This document shows, piece by piece, positions 31,666 through 39,283 of a stretch of 39,283 nt of DNA. Each line of letters begins with the position of its first letter. The stretch's first letter is position 1. The stretch spans positions 1-39,283 of the forward strand of contig NZ_JACHZF010000031.1 of assembly GCF_014193375.1 (NCBI RefSeq), read 5' to 3'. A program made the position numbers and the translations under genes. A model generated the notes under the pieces. That model worked only from the letters and a program-made list of their open reading frames with translations. It was not told the DNA's origin and did no database searches. Source of the DNA: Halomonas campaniensis (GTDB lineage: Bacteria; Pseudomonadota; Gammaproteobacteria; Pseudomonadales; Halomonadaceae).

Positions 31666-31787
31666 TGTAGGAGGGATGCTCCGCATCGCGACGGGAGGCC
31701 GCAGGCCTCCTGGACGTGTACTTCAAGACCAGTAACACCGCCAGGCGCCTGACGGCGCCAGTCGCCCGGGGACCCCGGCCTCCTACA
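31666..31787. repeat. REPIN-like palindromic repeat, family 2, copy C
   Basis: 122 bases bounded by perfect inverted ends TGTAGGAGG (31666-31674) and CCTCCTACA (31779-31787). Inside are GATGC-tcc-GCATC, GGAGGCC-gca-GGCCTCC and GGCGCC-tgac-GGCGCC hairpins. Its reverse complement lines up with copy D (35664-35802), including the string GGCGCCGTCAGGCGCC next to GCGAC. It lies in the convergent gap between mdh and the HAD gene. Confidence 0.8.
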
Positions 31788-31789
31788 AG

Positions 31790-31825
31790 AAAGGCCCCGT
31801 TGGATAGCTATCCACCGGGGCCTTT
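31790..31825. terminator. Bidirectional terminator between mdh and HAD gene
   Basis: AAAGGCCCCG (31790-31799) pairs with CGGGGCCTTT (31816-31825), and the 14-base palindrome TGGATAGCTATCCA (31801-31814) fills the loop, giving a long near-perfect hairpin. T-rich sequence follows on the plus strand. It can serve both convergent genes. Confidence 0.8.
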
Positions 31826-31867
31826 GCTGTTTATTAGCTGATGGTTTCGGTCCGGCCGAAGGCCGGG

Positions 31868-32524
31868 TCAATCGCGCAGGCTGATGATCCGCCAGCCGCG
31901 GGCCTCGGCCACCTCGCGCAGTGAGGGATCCGGATCCACCGCCACCGGGTGTTCGACGATCTCCAGCAGGGGAATGTCGTTGTGGGAGTCGCTGTAGAAC
32001 CAGGAATCGTCCAGGGTCAGCTCCTTGTCGGCCAGCCACTGCTCCAGGCGCGTGACCTTGCCCTCGCGGTAGCTGGGAGTACCGGTCACCCTGCCGGTAT
32101 AGCGGCCGTCGACGACCTCGGGCTCCACGGCGATCAGGTGATCGACGCCCAGGCGCTCGGCGATGGGCCCGGTGATGAAGCGATTGGTGGCGGTGACGAT
32201 CATCAGGGTGTCGCCGCGGGTGCGATGGCGGGCCACCAGCTCCTCGCCCTTGGCCAGGATGTGCGGCTCGATCTTGCTGGCCATGAACTGCTGGTGCCAG
32301 GCGGCGAGCTGCTCGGGGCTGTTCTCCGCCAGCGGCCTCAGGGCCACCTCCAGGAAGGCGTGGATGTCGAGGGTGCCCGCCTCGTAGTCGGCCAGGAAGC
32401 GATCATTGGCCTCGCGGTAGGCCACCGGGTCGACGGCGCCCTGCTCGAGCAGGAACTCGCCCCAGGCGTGATCGCTGTCGATCGACAGCAGCGTGTTGTC
32501 CAGGTCGAAGATGGCCAGGCTCAC
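31868..32524 (-). CDS. HAD-IB phosphatase (SerB/histidinol-phosphatase-like)
   Basis: 218 residues starting at GTG 32524 behind GGGGAG. HAD motifs: nucleophile DLDNT (7-11), MIVTATNRF as motif II, a lysine in YREGKVTRL, and DSHNDIPLLE as motif III. It belongs to the HAD-IB group with a helical cap, where phosphoserine phosphatases and histidinol-phosphatases lie. The true substrate cannot be decided. The same neighbour pair (HAD phosphatase divergent from rppH-ptsP) occurs in Pseudomonas, as I recall. Confidence 0.82.
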   Translation of the reverse strand: MSLAIFDLDNTLLSIDSDHAWGEFLLEQGAVDPVAYREANDRFLADYEAGTLDIHAFLEVALRPLAENSPEQLAAWHQQFMASKIEPHILAKGEELVARHRTRGDTLMIVTATNRFITGPIAERLGVDHLIAVEPEVVDGRYTGRVTGTPSYREGKVTRLEQWLADKELTLDDSWFYSDSHNDIPLLEIVEHPVAVDPDPSLREVAEARGWRIISLRD

Positions 32525-32729
32525 GGCAACTCCCCATTGATTGTCTGATGGCGCGGTCAGGGTCGAAAGTCGGCGATTATGGCAGAACGGGCCGCCGGCT
32601 TCGAGCGATTGCCGTCGTCGCCCGGCGACGGGGCCGCCGCACGCCGCGGCCTGGCCCAGATGTCGTATTGATGCGCTTCACGGCCTTGTGGAAGAATGGA
32701 CCCCATTCTGGATTCATAAGGTGAAGTCC

Positions 32730-33221
32730 GTGATCGACGCTGACGGCTTTCGCCCCAACGTTGGCATCATCATCGCCAACGACCAGGGGCAGCTGCTCTG
32801 GGCGCGTCGGGTTGGGCAGAATGCGTGGCAGTTTCCCCAGGGAGGCATCAAGGCGAACGAGACACCGAAACAGGCACTTTTTCGCGAACTCTACGAGGAG
32901 ATCGGCCTCACCGCCGATGATGTCGAGGTCCTTGCCTGCACCCGGGGGTGGCTGCGCTACCGCCTGCCGCGACGCATGATTCGTACCCATTCGAGGCCGG
33001 TGTGTGTCGGCCAGAAACAGAAGTGGTTCCTGCTGCGTATCCGCTGCCAGGAGAGTCGCATCTGCATGGATGGCACGCCGACGCCGGAATTCGACGGCTG
33101 GCGCTGGGTCAGCTACTGGTATCCGCTGGCCCAGGTGGTGCCCTTCAAGCGCGAGGTCTACCGTCGGGCCCTGCGCGAGCTCTCGCCGCGGGCCCAGCGC
33201 CTGGCGCTGGGCTTCGGCTGA
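32730..33221 (+). CDS. rppH: RNA pyrophosphohydrolase RppH
   Basis: 163 residues starting at GTG 32730 ([15 protein letters not shown]), which matches the conserved MIDxDGxRPNVG start; AAGG lies eight bases upstream. The Nudix box [20 protein letters not shown] is intact. RppH removes pyrophosphate from the 5' end of mRNA, which triggers RNase E decay. The C-terminus is shorter than in E. coli. The divergent gap to the HAD gene (32525-32729) shows a weak promoter (TTGATG-18-AAGAAT) and a short hairpin but nothing firmer. Confidence 0.93.
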   Translation: MIDADGFRPNVGIIIANDQGQLLWARRVGQNAWQFPQGGIKANETPKQALFRELYEEIGLTADDVEVLACTRGWLRYRLPRRMIRTHSRPVCVGQKQKWFLLRIRCQESRICMDGTPTPEFDGWRWVSYWYPLAQVVPFKREVYRRALRELSPRAQRLALGFG

Positions 33222-33223
33222 GG

Positions 33224-33245
33224 CCGCCGGGACTTTCCCCGGCGG
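33224..33245 (+). terminator. Hairpin between rppH and ptsP
   Basis: CCGCCGGG (33224-33231) and CCCGGCGG (33238-33245) form a perfect 8-bp stem starting two bases after the rppH stop. There is no T run, so ptsP is probably still reached by read-through. Confidence 0.4.
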
Positions 33246-33346
33246 TCGGCAGGGGCCGGGCCGGAACACCGGCACCGGAGGCGGGTCCGACAGGAAGCGG
33301 CTCCGCCGGAGACAACCGATAACAACGAACGGACGACAGTACGCCC

Positions 33347-35605
33347 ATGCTCGAGGTCTTGCGACGCATCACACAGGAAGTCAACGGGGCCCGCAACCTG
33401 GACGCGGCCCTGTCCACCATGGTGCGCCGCATCCGCAAGGCGATGCACACCGACGTCTGTTCCTTCTACCTCTTCGACGCCGAGCTCGACCAGCTGGTGC
33501 TGATGGAGACCATCGGCCTGCGCACCCAGGCGGTGGGCCAGGTCTCGCTGCCCATCGGCGAGGGCCTGGTCGGCCTGGTGGCAAGCCGCGAGGAGCCCCT
33601 CAACCTCGAGGACGCCCAGGCGCACCCGCAGTTCCGCTACTTCGAGGCCACCGGCGAGGAGCGCTACTCGAGCTTCCTCGGCGTGCCGATCATTCACCAG
33701 CGCCGCATGCTCGGCGTGCTGGTGGTGCAGCAGTCGGAGAAGCGCCGCTACGGGGAGGAGGACGAGGCCTTCCTGGTCACCATGGCGGCCCAGCTGGCCG
33801 GCGTGCTGGCCCACGCCCTGGCCACCGGCAACCTCACCCGGCCGAGCCTCGAGGGCCAGGTGCAGTTCAAGGGCGTGGCCGCCTCGCCGGGCATGGCCAT
33901 CGGCGAGGCGGTGGTGATCGCCATGCCGGCCGACCTCGACAGCGTGCCGGACCTGATTCCCACCGACGTGGAGTACGAGATCACCCGCCTCAAGGAGGCG
34001 ATCGGTCGCGTGCGCGAGGAGATCCGTGCCGCCGGCGAGCGCCTGGCCAGCCGCATCTCGGCCCAGGAGCTGGCGCTGTTCGAGGTCTATCAGCAGATGC
34101 TCGGCGAGGCGGCGCTCTCCCAGGAGGTGGTCAAGCGCATCCGCGAGGGCCAGTGGGCGCCCGGCGCGCTGGCCGATGTGGTGCGGCGCCACGTGCAGTA
34201 CCTGGAGCGGGTCGACGACGACTACCTGCGCGAGCGGGCGGCCGACGTGCGCGACCTGGGCCGGCGCGTGCTCGCCCACCTGCAGGAGGAGACGCCCCAG
34301 ACCCCGGAGGTCTACCCCGACAGCACCATCCTGGTGGGCGACGAGATCAGCGTGGCGATGCTCGGCGAGGTGCCCCGCGACAAGCTCGCCGGCCTGGTGT
34401 CGGTGCGCGGCTCCAGCACCTCCCACGTGGCGATCATCGCCCGCGCCATGGGCATTCCCACGGTCTCGGGGATGGTCGACCTGCCGCTGCCGCGGCTCTC
34501 CGGCTCCCGGGTGATCCTGGATGGCCACCGCGGGCGGCTCTTCGTGCGGCCCAACCAGGAGCTGGAGAGCCACTACCAGGGGCTGATCGCCGAGGAGCGT
34601 GCCCTGGCCGAGATGCTGGAGCACGAGCAGGACCTGCCGAGCCGGACCCCGGACGGCCACGACATGCCGCTGATGGTCAACACCGGCCTGGCGGTGGATG
34701 CCGTGGCCTCGCTGAAGAGCCGGATCAGCGGCGTGGGGCTCTACCGCACCGAGGTCCCCTTCATGATCACCGAGCGCTTTCCCGGCGAGCAGGAGCAGAC
34801 GCGGCTCTACCGGGACCAGCTCGAGAGCTTCTCGCCGCTGCCGGTGGTGATGCGCACCCTGGACATCGGCGGCGACAAGGACCTGCCCTACTTCCCCATC
34901 GAGGAGGCCAACCCCTTCCTCGGCTGGCGCGGCATCCGCGTCACCCTCGACCACCCCGAGGTGCTGATGGTGCAGCTGCGCGCCATGCTGCGCGCCTCCC
35001 AGGGGCTCGACAACCTCCAGGTGCTGCTGCCCATGGTGACCAACGTCGACGAGGTCGACGACGCCCTGCGCCTGCTCGACCGCGCGATCCTCGAGCTGGG
35101 CGAGGAGGGGGTCAAGGTGGGGCGGCCCAGGGTCGGGGTGATGCTGGAGGTGCCGGCGACCCTCTACCAGCTCGATGCCCTGGCCCGGCGCGCCGACTTC
35201 TTCTCGGTGGGCAGCAACGACCTGACCCAGTACCTGCTGGCGGTGGATCGCAACAACCCGCGGGTGGCCGACCTCTACGACGCCTGCCACCCGGCGGTGC
35301 TCTCCGCCATGGCGAAGCTGGCCGTGGATGCCGAGCGCCTCAAGATGCCGATCTCGGTGTGCGGCGAGCTGGCCGGGGACCCGGCCGGCGCCCTGCTGCT
35401 GATGGGCATGGGCTTCAACGCCCTCTCCATGAACGCGCCCAGCCTGCCGCGGGTACGCGCCGCCATTCGCCGGGTGCCCCTGCAGGGCGCCCGCGAGCTG
35501 GTCCAGGAGACCCTCCGTCTCGACTCCCCCGCGGACGTGCGCCGCCACCTGGCGCAGCGTCTCGACGGCTGGGACCTCGCCCACCTGCTGCCGCCGCGGG
35601 ATTGA
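33347..35605 (+). CDS. ptsP: PTS enzyme I-Ntr, PtsP
   Basis: 752 residues. Residues about 1-160 form a GAF sensor domain, followed by the enzyme I domains: the phospho-histidine H360 in GSSTSHVAIIAR, the PEP-binding TIM barrel with GVGLYRTEVPFM and the active-site C672 in ISVCGELAGD. It passes phosphate from PEP to NPr and then PtsN, a regulatory chain that controls potassium uptake and nitrogen/carbon balance rather than sugar import. The rppH-ptsP order is conserved in proteobacteria. ptsO and ptsN are not in this window. Confidence 0.95.
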   Translation: MLEVLRRITQEVNGARNLDAALSTMVRRIRKAMHTDVCSFYLFDAELDQLVLMETIGLRTQAVGQVSLPIGEGLVGLVASREEPLNLEDAQAHPQFRYFEATGEERYSSFLGVPIIHQRRMLGVLVVQQSEKRRYGEEDEAFLVTMAAQLAGVLAHALATGNLTRPSLEGQVQFKGVAASPGMAIGEAVVIAMPADLDSVPDLIPTDVEYEITRLKEAIGRVREEIRAAGERLASRISAQELALFEVYQQMLGEAALSQEVVKRIREGQWAPGALADVVRRHVQYLERVDDDYLRERAADVRDLGRRVLAHLQEETPQTPEVYPDSTILVGDEISVAMLGEVPRDKLAGLVSVRGSSTSHVAIIARAMGIPTVSGMVDLPLPRLSGSRVILDGHRGRLFVRPNQELESHYQGLIAEERALAEMLEHEQDLPSRTPDGHDMPLMVNTGLAVDAVASLKSRISGVGLYRTEVPFMITERFPGEQEQTRLYRDQLESFSPLPVVMRTLDIGGDKDLPYFPIEEANPFLGWRGIRVTLDHPEVLMVQLRAMLRASQGLDNLQVLLPMVTNVDEVDDALRLLDRAILELGEEGVKVGRPRVGVMLEVPATLYQLDALARRADFFSVGSNDLTQYLLAVDRNNPRVADLYDACHPAVLSAMAKLAVDAERLKMPISVCGELAGDPAGALLLMGMGFNALSMNAPSLPRVRAAIRRVPLQGARELVQETLRLDSPADVRRHLAQRLDGWDLAHLLPPRD

Positions 35606-35663
35606 CGGGCAGCATCGCCCGGCGACTGGCGCCGCAGGTGCTGCTGGCGTGGGTGGCTTGCCT

Positions 35664-35802
35664 TGTAGGAGGGCAGCTCTGCTGCGCGACCGGCGCCGTC
35701 AGGCGCCTGGTGGTGTCGCTAACCCTGGGTAGCCTGCCGCAGTGAGGCCCCAGGCCTCCAGTTGCCCAACAGAGCCGAAGCGTCGGACCGTGGCCTCCTA
35801 CA
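35664..35802. repeat. REPIN-like palindromic repeat, family 2, copy D
   Basis: 139 bases between perfect inverted ends TGTAGGAGG (35664-35672) and CCTCCTACA (35794-35802). Internal hairpins are GCAGC-tct-GCTGC, GGCGCC-gtca-GGCGCC and GAGGCC-cca-GGCCTC. The first hairpin differs in sequence from that of copy C but remains paired. It fills the convergent gap between ptsP and the NRDE gene, and its right end supplies the NRDE stop codon. Confidence 0.8.
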
Positions 35803-36580
35803 TCGAGGCGGGTGCCGTCATCAGGCGCTCCACGCTCTCCCCCAGCGCCACCCCGTTCGGCCCGAAGCGCCGCTCCCCGATCTCGATCCGCCCGCTGGCC
35901 TGCCAGGCCAGCCAGGTCATGGCGCGGGTGCCGTACTGCTCGCCGACGATGAAGGGCGAGGAGAGCCGGCGCTCCATCTCCAGGCCCACGCCGGTCTCCG
36001 GCAGCCGGTCGTCGTCGGCGGGGTGGGGATCCGCCATCACCGCCAGGGCATCTCCGGGCCAGCGCCCGTGGCGCAGGCTGCCGGTGAGCCCCTGGCGCAC
36101 GGCGATCAGCTTGGGCCAGGGGGTGTTCAGGCTGGCGTTGGAGAGGCCGTGCAGGCCGGGCGCCACGGCCCTGAGCGACAGGCCGTCGAGGCCCCGGTGC
36201 AGGTGCCACAGGCGCTCGCCGTCTCCGGCCAGCAGGTTGAAGCCCGCATAGTGCAGCCCCTCGCCGCCGGCCAGGCGGTCCAGCCAGGCCGTCAGGTCGT
36301 CGCGCTCGAGGGCCTCGCGCACTAGCGCCCCCCGGCTCGGCGCACCGGCGGGCACCTTGAGGCGCGGGTCGCGCACGTTGGTCACCGCGGCGAAGCGGCC
36401 CCGGCGATGCACGGCCAGCCAGGTGCCGCCGGCCTCCAGGTCGCGGCCGCCGACGATATCGGGGGCATCCTCCCAGGCCGCCAGCGAGGCGGCCGGGCGG
36501 GCGTGGAATTCGTCGCGGTTGGCCACCAGGCGCAGCGGCCAGTCGCTGCCGGGGCGGTGATCGAAGGCAATCAGGCACAT
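35798..36580 (-). CDS. NRDE-family protein (TANGO2-like)
   Basis: 260 residues. The N-terminus MCLIAF with a catalytic-type Cys2 and the signature ANRDEFHARP (about 19-28) define the NRDE/TANGO2 family; GGTWLAV, RFAAVTNVRDP and GLSNASLNTPWPK are further conserved blocks. Family function is uncertain: human TANGO2 is linked to haem and lipid handling, and the Cys2 start resembles N-terminal nucleophile hydrolases. The stop codon (TAG, 35800-35798) lies inside the right end of repeat copy D, so the last residues (about TAPASM) may derive from a rearranged end. Confidence 0.88.
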   Translation of the reverse strand: MCLIAFDHRPGSDWPLRLVANRDEFHARPAASLAAWEDAPDIVGGRDLEAGGTWLAVHRRGRFAAVTNVRDPRLKVPAGAPSRGALVREALERDDLTAWLDRLAGGEGLHYAGFNLLAGDGERLWHLHRGLDGLSLRAVAPGLHGLSNASLNTPWPKLIAVRQGLTGSLRHGRWPGDALAVMADPHPADDDRLPETGVGLEMERRLSSPFIVGEQYGTRAMTWLAWQASGRIEIGERRFGPNGVALGESVERLMTAPASM

Positions 36581-36619
36581 CCGGGCAGCTTAACGCCTGG
36601 GCGCCGGCTTGTCCCCTCC

Positions 36620-36648
36620 ATGACAGCGGCGTTGCGTCGTCGTACACT
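36620..36648 (+). promoter_or_regulatory. Sigma-70 promoter for the pseudo-kinase/receiver gene
   Basis: ATGACA (36620-36625) and TACACT (36643-36648) are 17 bases apart, matching consensus at five and four of six positions. The start codon is 35 bases further on. Confidence 0.5.
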
Positions 36649-36682
36649 CGACCGTCAACCTCGTCGCTGCCCAAGGATGACC

Positions 36683-37720
36683 ATGCGAGTCGAATCCCCC
36701 CGGAGGGCGCCAGCCACCTGGCGCCTCCGCCCGATCTGCCAGGCCGCGCTGCTGGTCCAGGGCGGACTGCTGGCGGCCGGGCTGCTGGTCGCGCTGCTCG
36801 CGTCCGGCGCGGCGGCCGTGGCACTGCCGGCGTTGCTGGTGGCCGCGAGCCTCAACCTGCTGGTCGTCGTGCTCTTCCTGCGCCGTCAGCCCGCGGCCGA
36901 CGGCGCCGGCCAGGCACCCGACGTCGACCCGGAACCCCCTCGGTCGACGCGCGACTCCGCCGCCATCCAGTCCATCGGTGACCTGGTGCCTGCCGGCGAC
37001 GAATCCCTCCGGCGCCGGCTGCAGGGCCTGGAGCAGGACCTGGCCCAGCGCGAGCGGAGGCTCGACCGCCTGATGGCCGGGCGCGAGCGCGCCCGGGAGG
37101 AGTCTCGCCTCAAGTCCGACTACCTGACCCTGCTGGGGCGCGAGCTGCAGCCGCTGATGACCCGGCTGGACGAGGTGGCGGAGCGGGAGGGCTATCCGGC
37201 CAGCCCCGAGGAGGGCCAGCGCCTGGTTCGCGAACTGCGCGAGCGGCTGGGGGACCTCTCGGTGCTGCTGGCCGGCCTCTCCGGCGGCGAGACCGAGGCC
37301 GCCGCCCCTCGCCTGCGTCCCGCGCGGGTGCTGATCGTCGACGACGGGCCGGTCAACCTGATGCTGGCGCGCCAGGTACTGGAGCGGCAGGGCCTGGAGG
37401 TCGTCACGGCTACCTCCGGTGCCGAGGCCCTGGCCTGCCTGGCGCGGGCTCCCTTCGACCTGGTGCTGATGGATATCTTCATGCCCGACATGGACGGCAT
37501 GGAGACCAGCCGCCGCTGGCGGGAGGAGGAGGCTAGCCGGTATCCTGGCCGGCGCTGCGTGCTGGTGGCGCTGACCGCCAACGCCAGTGACGACGACCGG
37601 CGCCGCTTCGAGGACGCCGGCCTGGACGACTACCTGGCCAAGCCCTACCGCCCCCAGGCCCTGGTCGACCGGGTCAGGCACTGGCTGCCGGACGCCGTGG
37701 ACGGCCACGAGGCCCCCTGA
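36683..37720 (+). CDS. Membrane-anchored receiver protein with degenerate HisKA helix
   Basis: 345 residues from ATG 36683 (AAGGA five bases upstream; an ATG at 36677 overlaps that site). Two membrane helices (about 20-42 and 46-66) with almost no periplasmic loop are followed by a coiled coil (about 108-140). Residues 144-158 ([15 protein letters not shown]) match the histidine-kinase dimerisation helix KSEFLANMSHELRTPL, but the phospho-histidine is R153, and no HATPase domain follows. A complete receiver domain (about 213-335) has D220/D221, the phospho-acceptor D264 ([11 protein letters not shown]), T298 and K320. It can probably be phosphorylated by another kinase. No output domain or HPt partner is visible. 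It lies upstream of lgt. Confidence 0.78.
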   Translation: MRVESPRRAPATWRLRPICQAALLVQGGLLAAGLLVALLASGAAAVALPALLVAASLNLLVVVLFLRRQPAADGAGQAPDVDPEPPRSTRDSAAIQSIGDLVPAGDESLRRRLQGLEQDLAQRERRLDRLMAGRERAREESRLKSDYLTLLGRELQPLMTRLDEVAEREGYPASPEEGQRLVRELRERLGDLSVLLAGLSGGETEAAAPRLRPARVLIVDDGPVNLMLARQVLERQGLEVVTATSGAEALACLARAPFDLVLMDIFMPDMDGMETSRRWREEEASRYPGRRCVLVALTANASDDDRRRFEDAGLDDYLAKPYRPQALVDRVRHWLPDAVDGHEAP

Positions 37721-37769
37721 TGACCGGGCCGACTCCCACCGGCCCACGCCTGCTTTCCAAGGAACCGCA

Positions 37770-38558
37770 ATGCTGAACTACCCCGATATCGACCCCGTGG
37801 CGATCTCCCTGGGCCCCTTCCAGGTGCACTGGTACGGCCTGATGTACGTGGTCGGCTTCGTCGCCGCCTGGTGGCTGGGCCGCCGCCGCGCGGCTCGCAT
37901 CGGCCTCACCCACGATGACATCGGCGACCTGCTGTTCTACGCCGCCCTGGGTGTGGTGCTGGGGGGGCGGCTCGGCTATGCGCTCTTCTACGGCATGGGG
38001 CAGTGGCTGGCCGACCCGCTGTGGATCTTCCGCGTCTGGGATGGCGGCATGAGCTTCCACGGCGGCCTGGTCGGGGTGCTGCTCGCCAGCTGGTGGTTCG
38101 CCAGGAAGAAGGGGCTGGCCTTCTTCACCCTGACCGACTTCGTCGCCCCCCTGGTGCCGATCGGCCTGGGCGCCGGGCGCATCGGCAACTTCATCAACCG
38201 CGAGCTGCCGGGCCGCGTCACCGAACTGCCCTGGGGCATGCCGTTCCCCGGCATGGGGCCGGCGCCGCGCCACCCCTCGGCGCTCTACGAGGCGCTGCTG
38301 GAGGGGGCGGTGCTCTTCGCGGTGCTGTGGTTCGTCTCGGCGAAGCCCCGCGCTCGCGGGCTGGTCTCGGGCCTGTTCCTGCTGCTCTACGGCGTGTTCC
38401 GCTTCGCGGTGGAGTTCGTGCGCCTGCCCGATGCCCATCTCGGCTTCATCGCCTTCGGCTGGGTGACCATGGGCATGCTGCTGACCCTGCCGATGATCGT
38501 CGCCGGCCTGGCCTTGATAGCCTGGTCGCGCCGCCAGCCGGTGGATGCCAGAATATAA
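37770..38558 (+). CDS. lgt: Prolipoprotein diacylglyceryl transferase Lgt
   Basis: 262 residues, about seven membrane helices. Lgt moves diacylglycerol from phosphatidylglycerol to the lipobox cysteine of prelipoproteins, the first step of lipoprotein maturation. Key parts are HWYGLMY (20-26), the catalytic H97 in DGGMSFHGG, the Lgt signature [16 protein letters not shown] (134-149, with R137), and a later [10 protein letters not shown] segment. It starts behind AAGGAA, 49 bases after the receiver gene. thyA, a common downstream neighbour, is absent; a nucleotidyltransferase gene follows instead. Confidence 0.96.
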   Translation: MLNYPDIDPVAISLGPFQVHWYGLMYVVGFVAAWWLGRRRAARIGLTHDDIGDLLFYAALGVVLGGRLGYALFYGMGQWLADPLWIFRVWDGGMSFHGGLVGVLLASWWFARKKGLAFFTLTDFVAPLVPIGLGAGRIGNFINRELPGRVTELPWGMPFPGMGPAPRHPSALYEALLEGAVLFAVLWFVSAKPRARGLVSGLFLLLYGVFRFAVEFVRLPDAHLGFIAFGWVTMGMLLTLPMIVAGLALIAWSRRQPVDARI

Positions 38559-38584
38559 AGACCGATACATCGCGAGGGTGTCCG

Positions 38585-38884
38585 ATGCGACTGACGCCGG
38601 AGCAAGTGGAAATCATCAAGCATTCAGCGGCCGAGGTGTTCGGCGGCGGGGTAAGCGTCAGGCTGTTCGGTTCGCGCCTGGATGACGGCGCCAGAGGAGG
38701 GGACATTGACCTTCTGGTGGAAAGTCCCCTTGAGATCGAGGGCAAGATGGACAAGATGCTGACCCTCACGGCACGGCTTCAGCTTCGCCTCGGTGATCAG
38801 CCCATCGATATCCTGGTGGTCGATCCCACCACTCCCCTGAACCCGGTTCACCGCCACGCACGCGAAACGGCGCAGACGCTATGA
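38585..38884 (+). CDS. Minimal nucleotidyltransferase (MNT, antitoxin-like)
   Basis: 99 residues. The polymerase-beta-type nucleotidyltransferase motif is G29-S30-R-x8-GGDIDLLVE, with D40 and D42 as metal-binding acids. Small proteins like this pair with HEPN-domain proteins as toxin-antitoxin modules; in the studied MntA-HepT pair the nucleotidyltransferase disables the HEPN RNase by adding AMP. Its stop overlaps the next start (ATGA at 38881-38884), as expected for such a pair. Codon choice looks less GC-biased than in the genes before it, which suggests later acquisition. Confidence 0.85.
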   Translation: MRLTPEQVEIIKHSAAEVFGGGVSVRLFGSRLDDGARGGDIDLLVESPLEIEGKMDKMLTLTARLQLRLGDQPIDILVVDPTTPLNPVHRHARETAQTL

Positions 38885-39283
38885 CAGACGGCAGGCAGTC
38901 ACTCCTACCGATCGACCGCTTCCTCTGGACGCTCGAGATCGTTCGCCGAGAGGGACGCCACCTGAGCTACAGCTGGCGCTCCCTGTTTGAAAGCGGTACT
39001 TCACTCGATAGCGACTGGGTGGCGTCCCTCGATCAATGCCCGGAGGAGGCAGTGCGGCTCGAGGCCTTCGTCTCGCGTTACAGCCGCATGCAGGACACCA
39101 TTGCCGACAAGCTGATCCCACGCTGGCTGCAGAGCCTGGCGGAACGAACCGGTAGCCAGATCGAGAACCTCAACCGTGCGGAGCGTCTGCGATGCCTGTC
39201 AAGATTGTTGGAACCTGGAATCAGGCGGCTTCTAATCGCTGATCGCGTTGAACCAGCGGGTCTTCCTGGTCCGGGTTCAGCCA
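38881..39283 (+). CDS. HEPN-like partner of the nucleotidyltransferase, incomplete
   Basis: At least 134 codons are open, running off the window. Residues 1-103, ending IENLNRAERL, look like the HepT-type proteins that accompany minimal nucleotidyltransferases (helical, with RLEAFVSRYSRMQDTIADKLIPRWL). After residue 103 the family normally continues with a tryptophan-containing helix and then the catalytic R-x4-H (RNRLVHEY-like) motif. Here the sequence becomes RCLSRLLEPGIRRLLIADRVE, which does not fit. Either the gene is interrupted near 39190 or the last bases contain frameshifts. I therefore consider the toxin probably broken, or not fully visible. Confidence 0.6.
   Translation, partial: MTDGRQSLLPIDRFLWTLEIVRREGRHLSYSWRSLFESGTSLDSDWVASLDQCPEEAVRLEAFVSRYSRMQDTIADKLIPRWLQSLAERTGSQIENLNRAERLRCLSRLLEPGIRRLLIADRVEPAGLPGPGSA
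39190..39283. other. Possible insertion breakpoint at the right edge
   Basis: The HEPN reading frame loses family likeness at 39190, and the DNA from here on looks less GC-rich. On the minus strand an open frame enters from beyond the window and stops at 39221 (TGA); its 20 visible residues end DPLVQRDQRLEAA. That could be the C-terminus of an inserted gene, such as a transposase. A TGTCAAGATTGTTGG string (39198-39212) lies just outside that stop, where an element end would be expected. Identity is not established. Confidence 0.3.

Overview
The window is GC-rich chromosomal DNA of a gammaproteobacterium. I infer a Halomonas-like (Halomonadaceae) or pseudomonad-like host from several signs: an AlgQ-type Rsd, a gammaproteobacterial GshA, an ATP-type PEP carboxykinase, the RibB protein with a dead GTP-cyclohydrolase-like half, and gene orders such as nrdR-ribD-ribB-ribH-nusB-thiL-pgpA, nudE/yrfG-hslR-hslO-pckA and HAD/rppH-ptsP. 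No rRNA, tRNA, CRISPR array, prophage or complete insertion sequence is visible. Almost all of the window is core genome. The accessory signals are dispersed intergenic repeats and the last ~700 bases.

Layout. 1-225: terminator and non-coding DNA. 226-1871 (-): a membrane protein joining an Lgt-like domain to a TlpA thioredoxin, then a DsbG-type isomerase. 2089-2592 (+): a divergent PCu(A)C copper chaperone. 2669-8400 (+): nrdR, ribD, ribB(X), ribH, nusB, thiL and pgpA; no riboflavin synthase (ribE) is present between ribD and ribB. 8459-12264 (+): a DUF945/YdgA-like protein and Lon protease, the latter behind a heat-shock-like promoter. 12557-15540 (+): ilvD and a YdgJ-like oxidoreductase. 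15544-16125 (-) nudE, divergent from 16240-18211 (+) yrfG-hslR-hslO, then pckA with a HexR-type operator. 20152-26230 (+): Tat-exported MsrB, Tex, GshA, DsbB (overlapping gshA) and Rsd/AlgQ. 26249-30488 (-): an RND pump and its adaptor. 30676-31653 (+) mdh. 31868-32524 (-) HAD phosphatase, divergent from 32730-35605 (+) rppH and ptsP. 35798-36580 (-) NRDE/TANGO2-like protein. 36683-38558 (+): a membrane-anchored pseudo-kinase/receiver protein and lgt. 38585-39283 (+): a minimal nucleotidyltransferase and a HEPN-like partner, which stops looking like its family at about 39190.

Themes. Thiol and redox functions recur: DsbG, TlpA fusion, PCu(A)C, Hsp33, MsrB, GshA and DsbB. Central carbon control appears as pckA, mdh and PtsP. 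The most unusual items are: (i) the Lgt-fold/TlpA fusion, whose membrane half can be aligned by eye with the genuine Lgt 36 kb away; (ii) two families of palindromic intergenic repeats, each present twice, whose internal stems are kept by paired base changes; (iii) a receiver protein with a kinase-like dimerisation helix but no phospho-histidine and no ATPase domain; and (iv) the nucleotidyltransferase/HEPN pair broken at the window edge.
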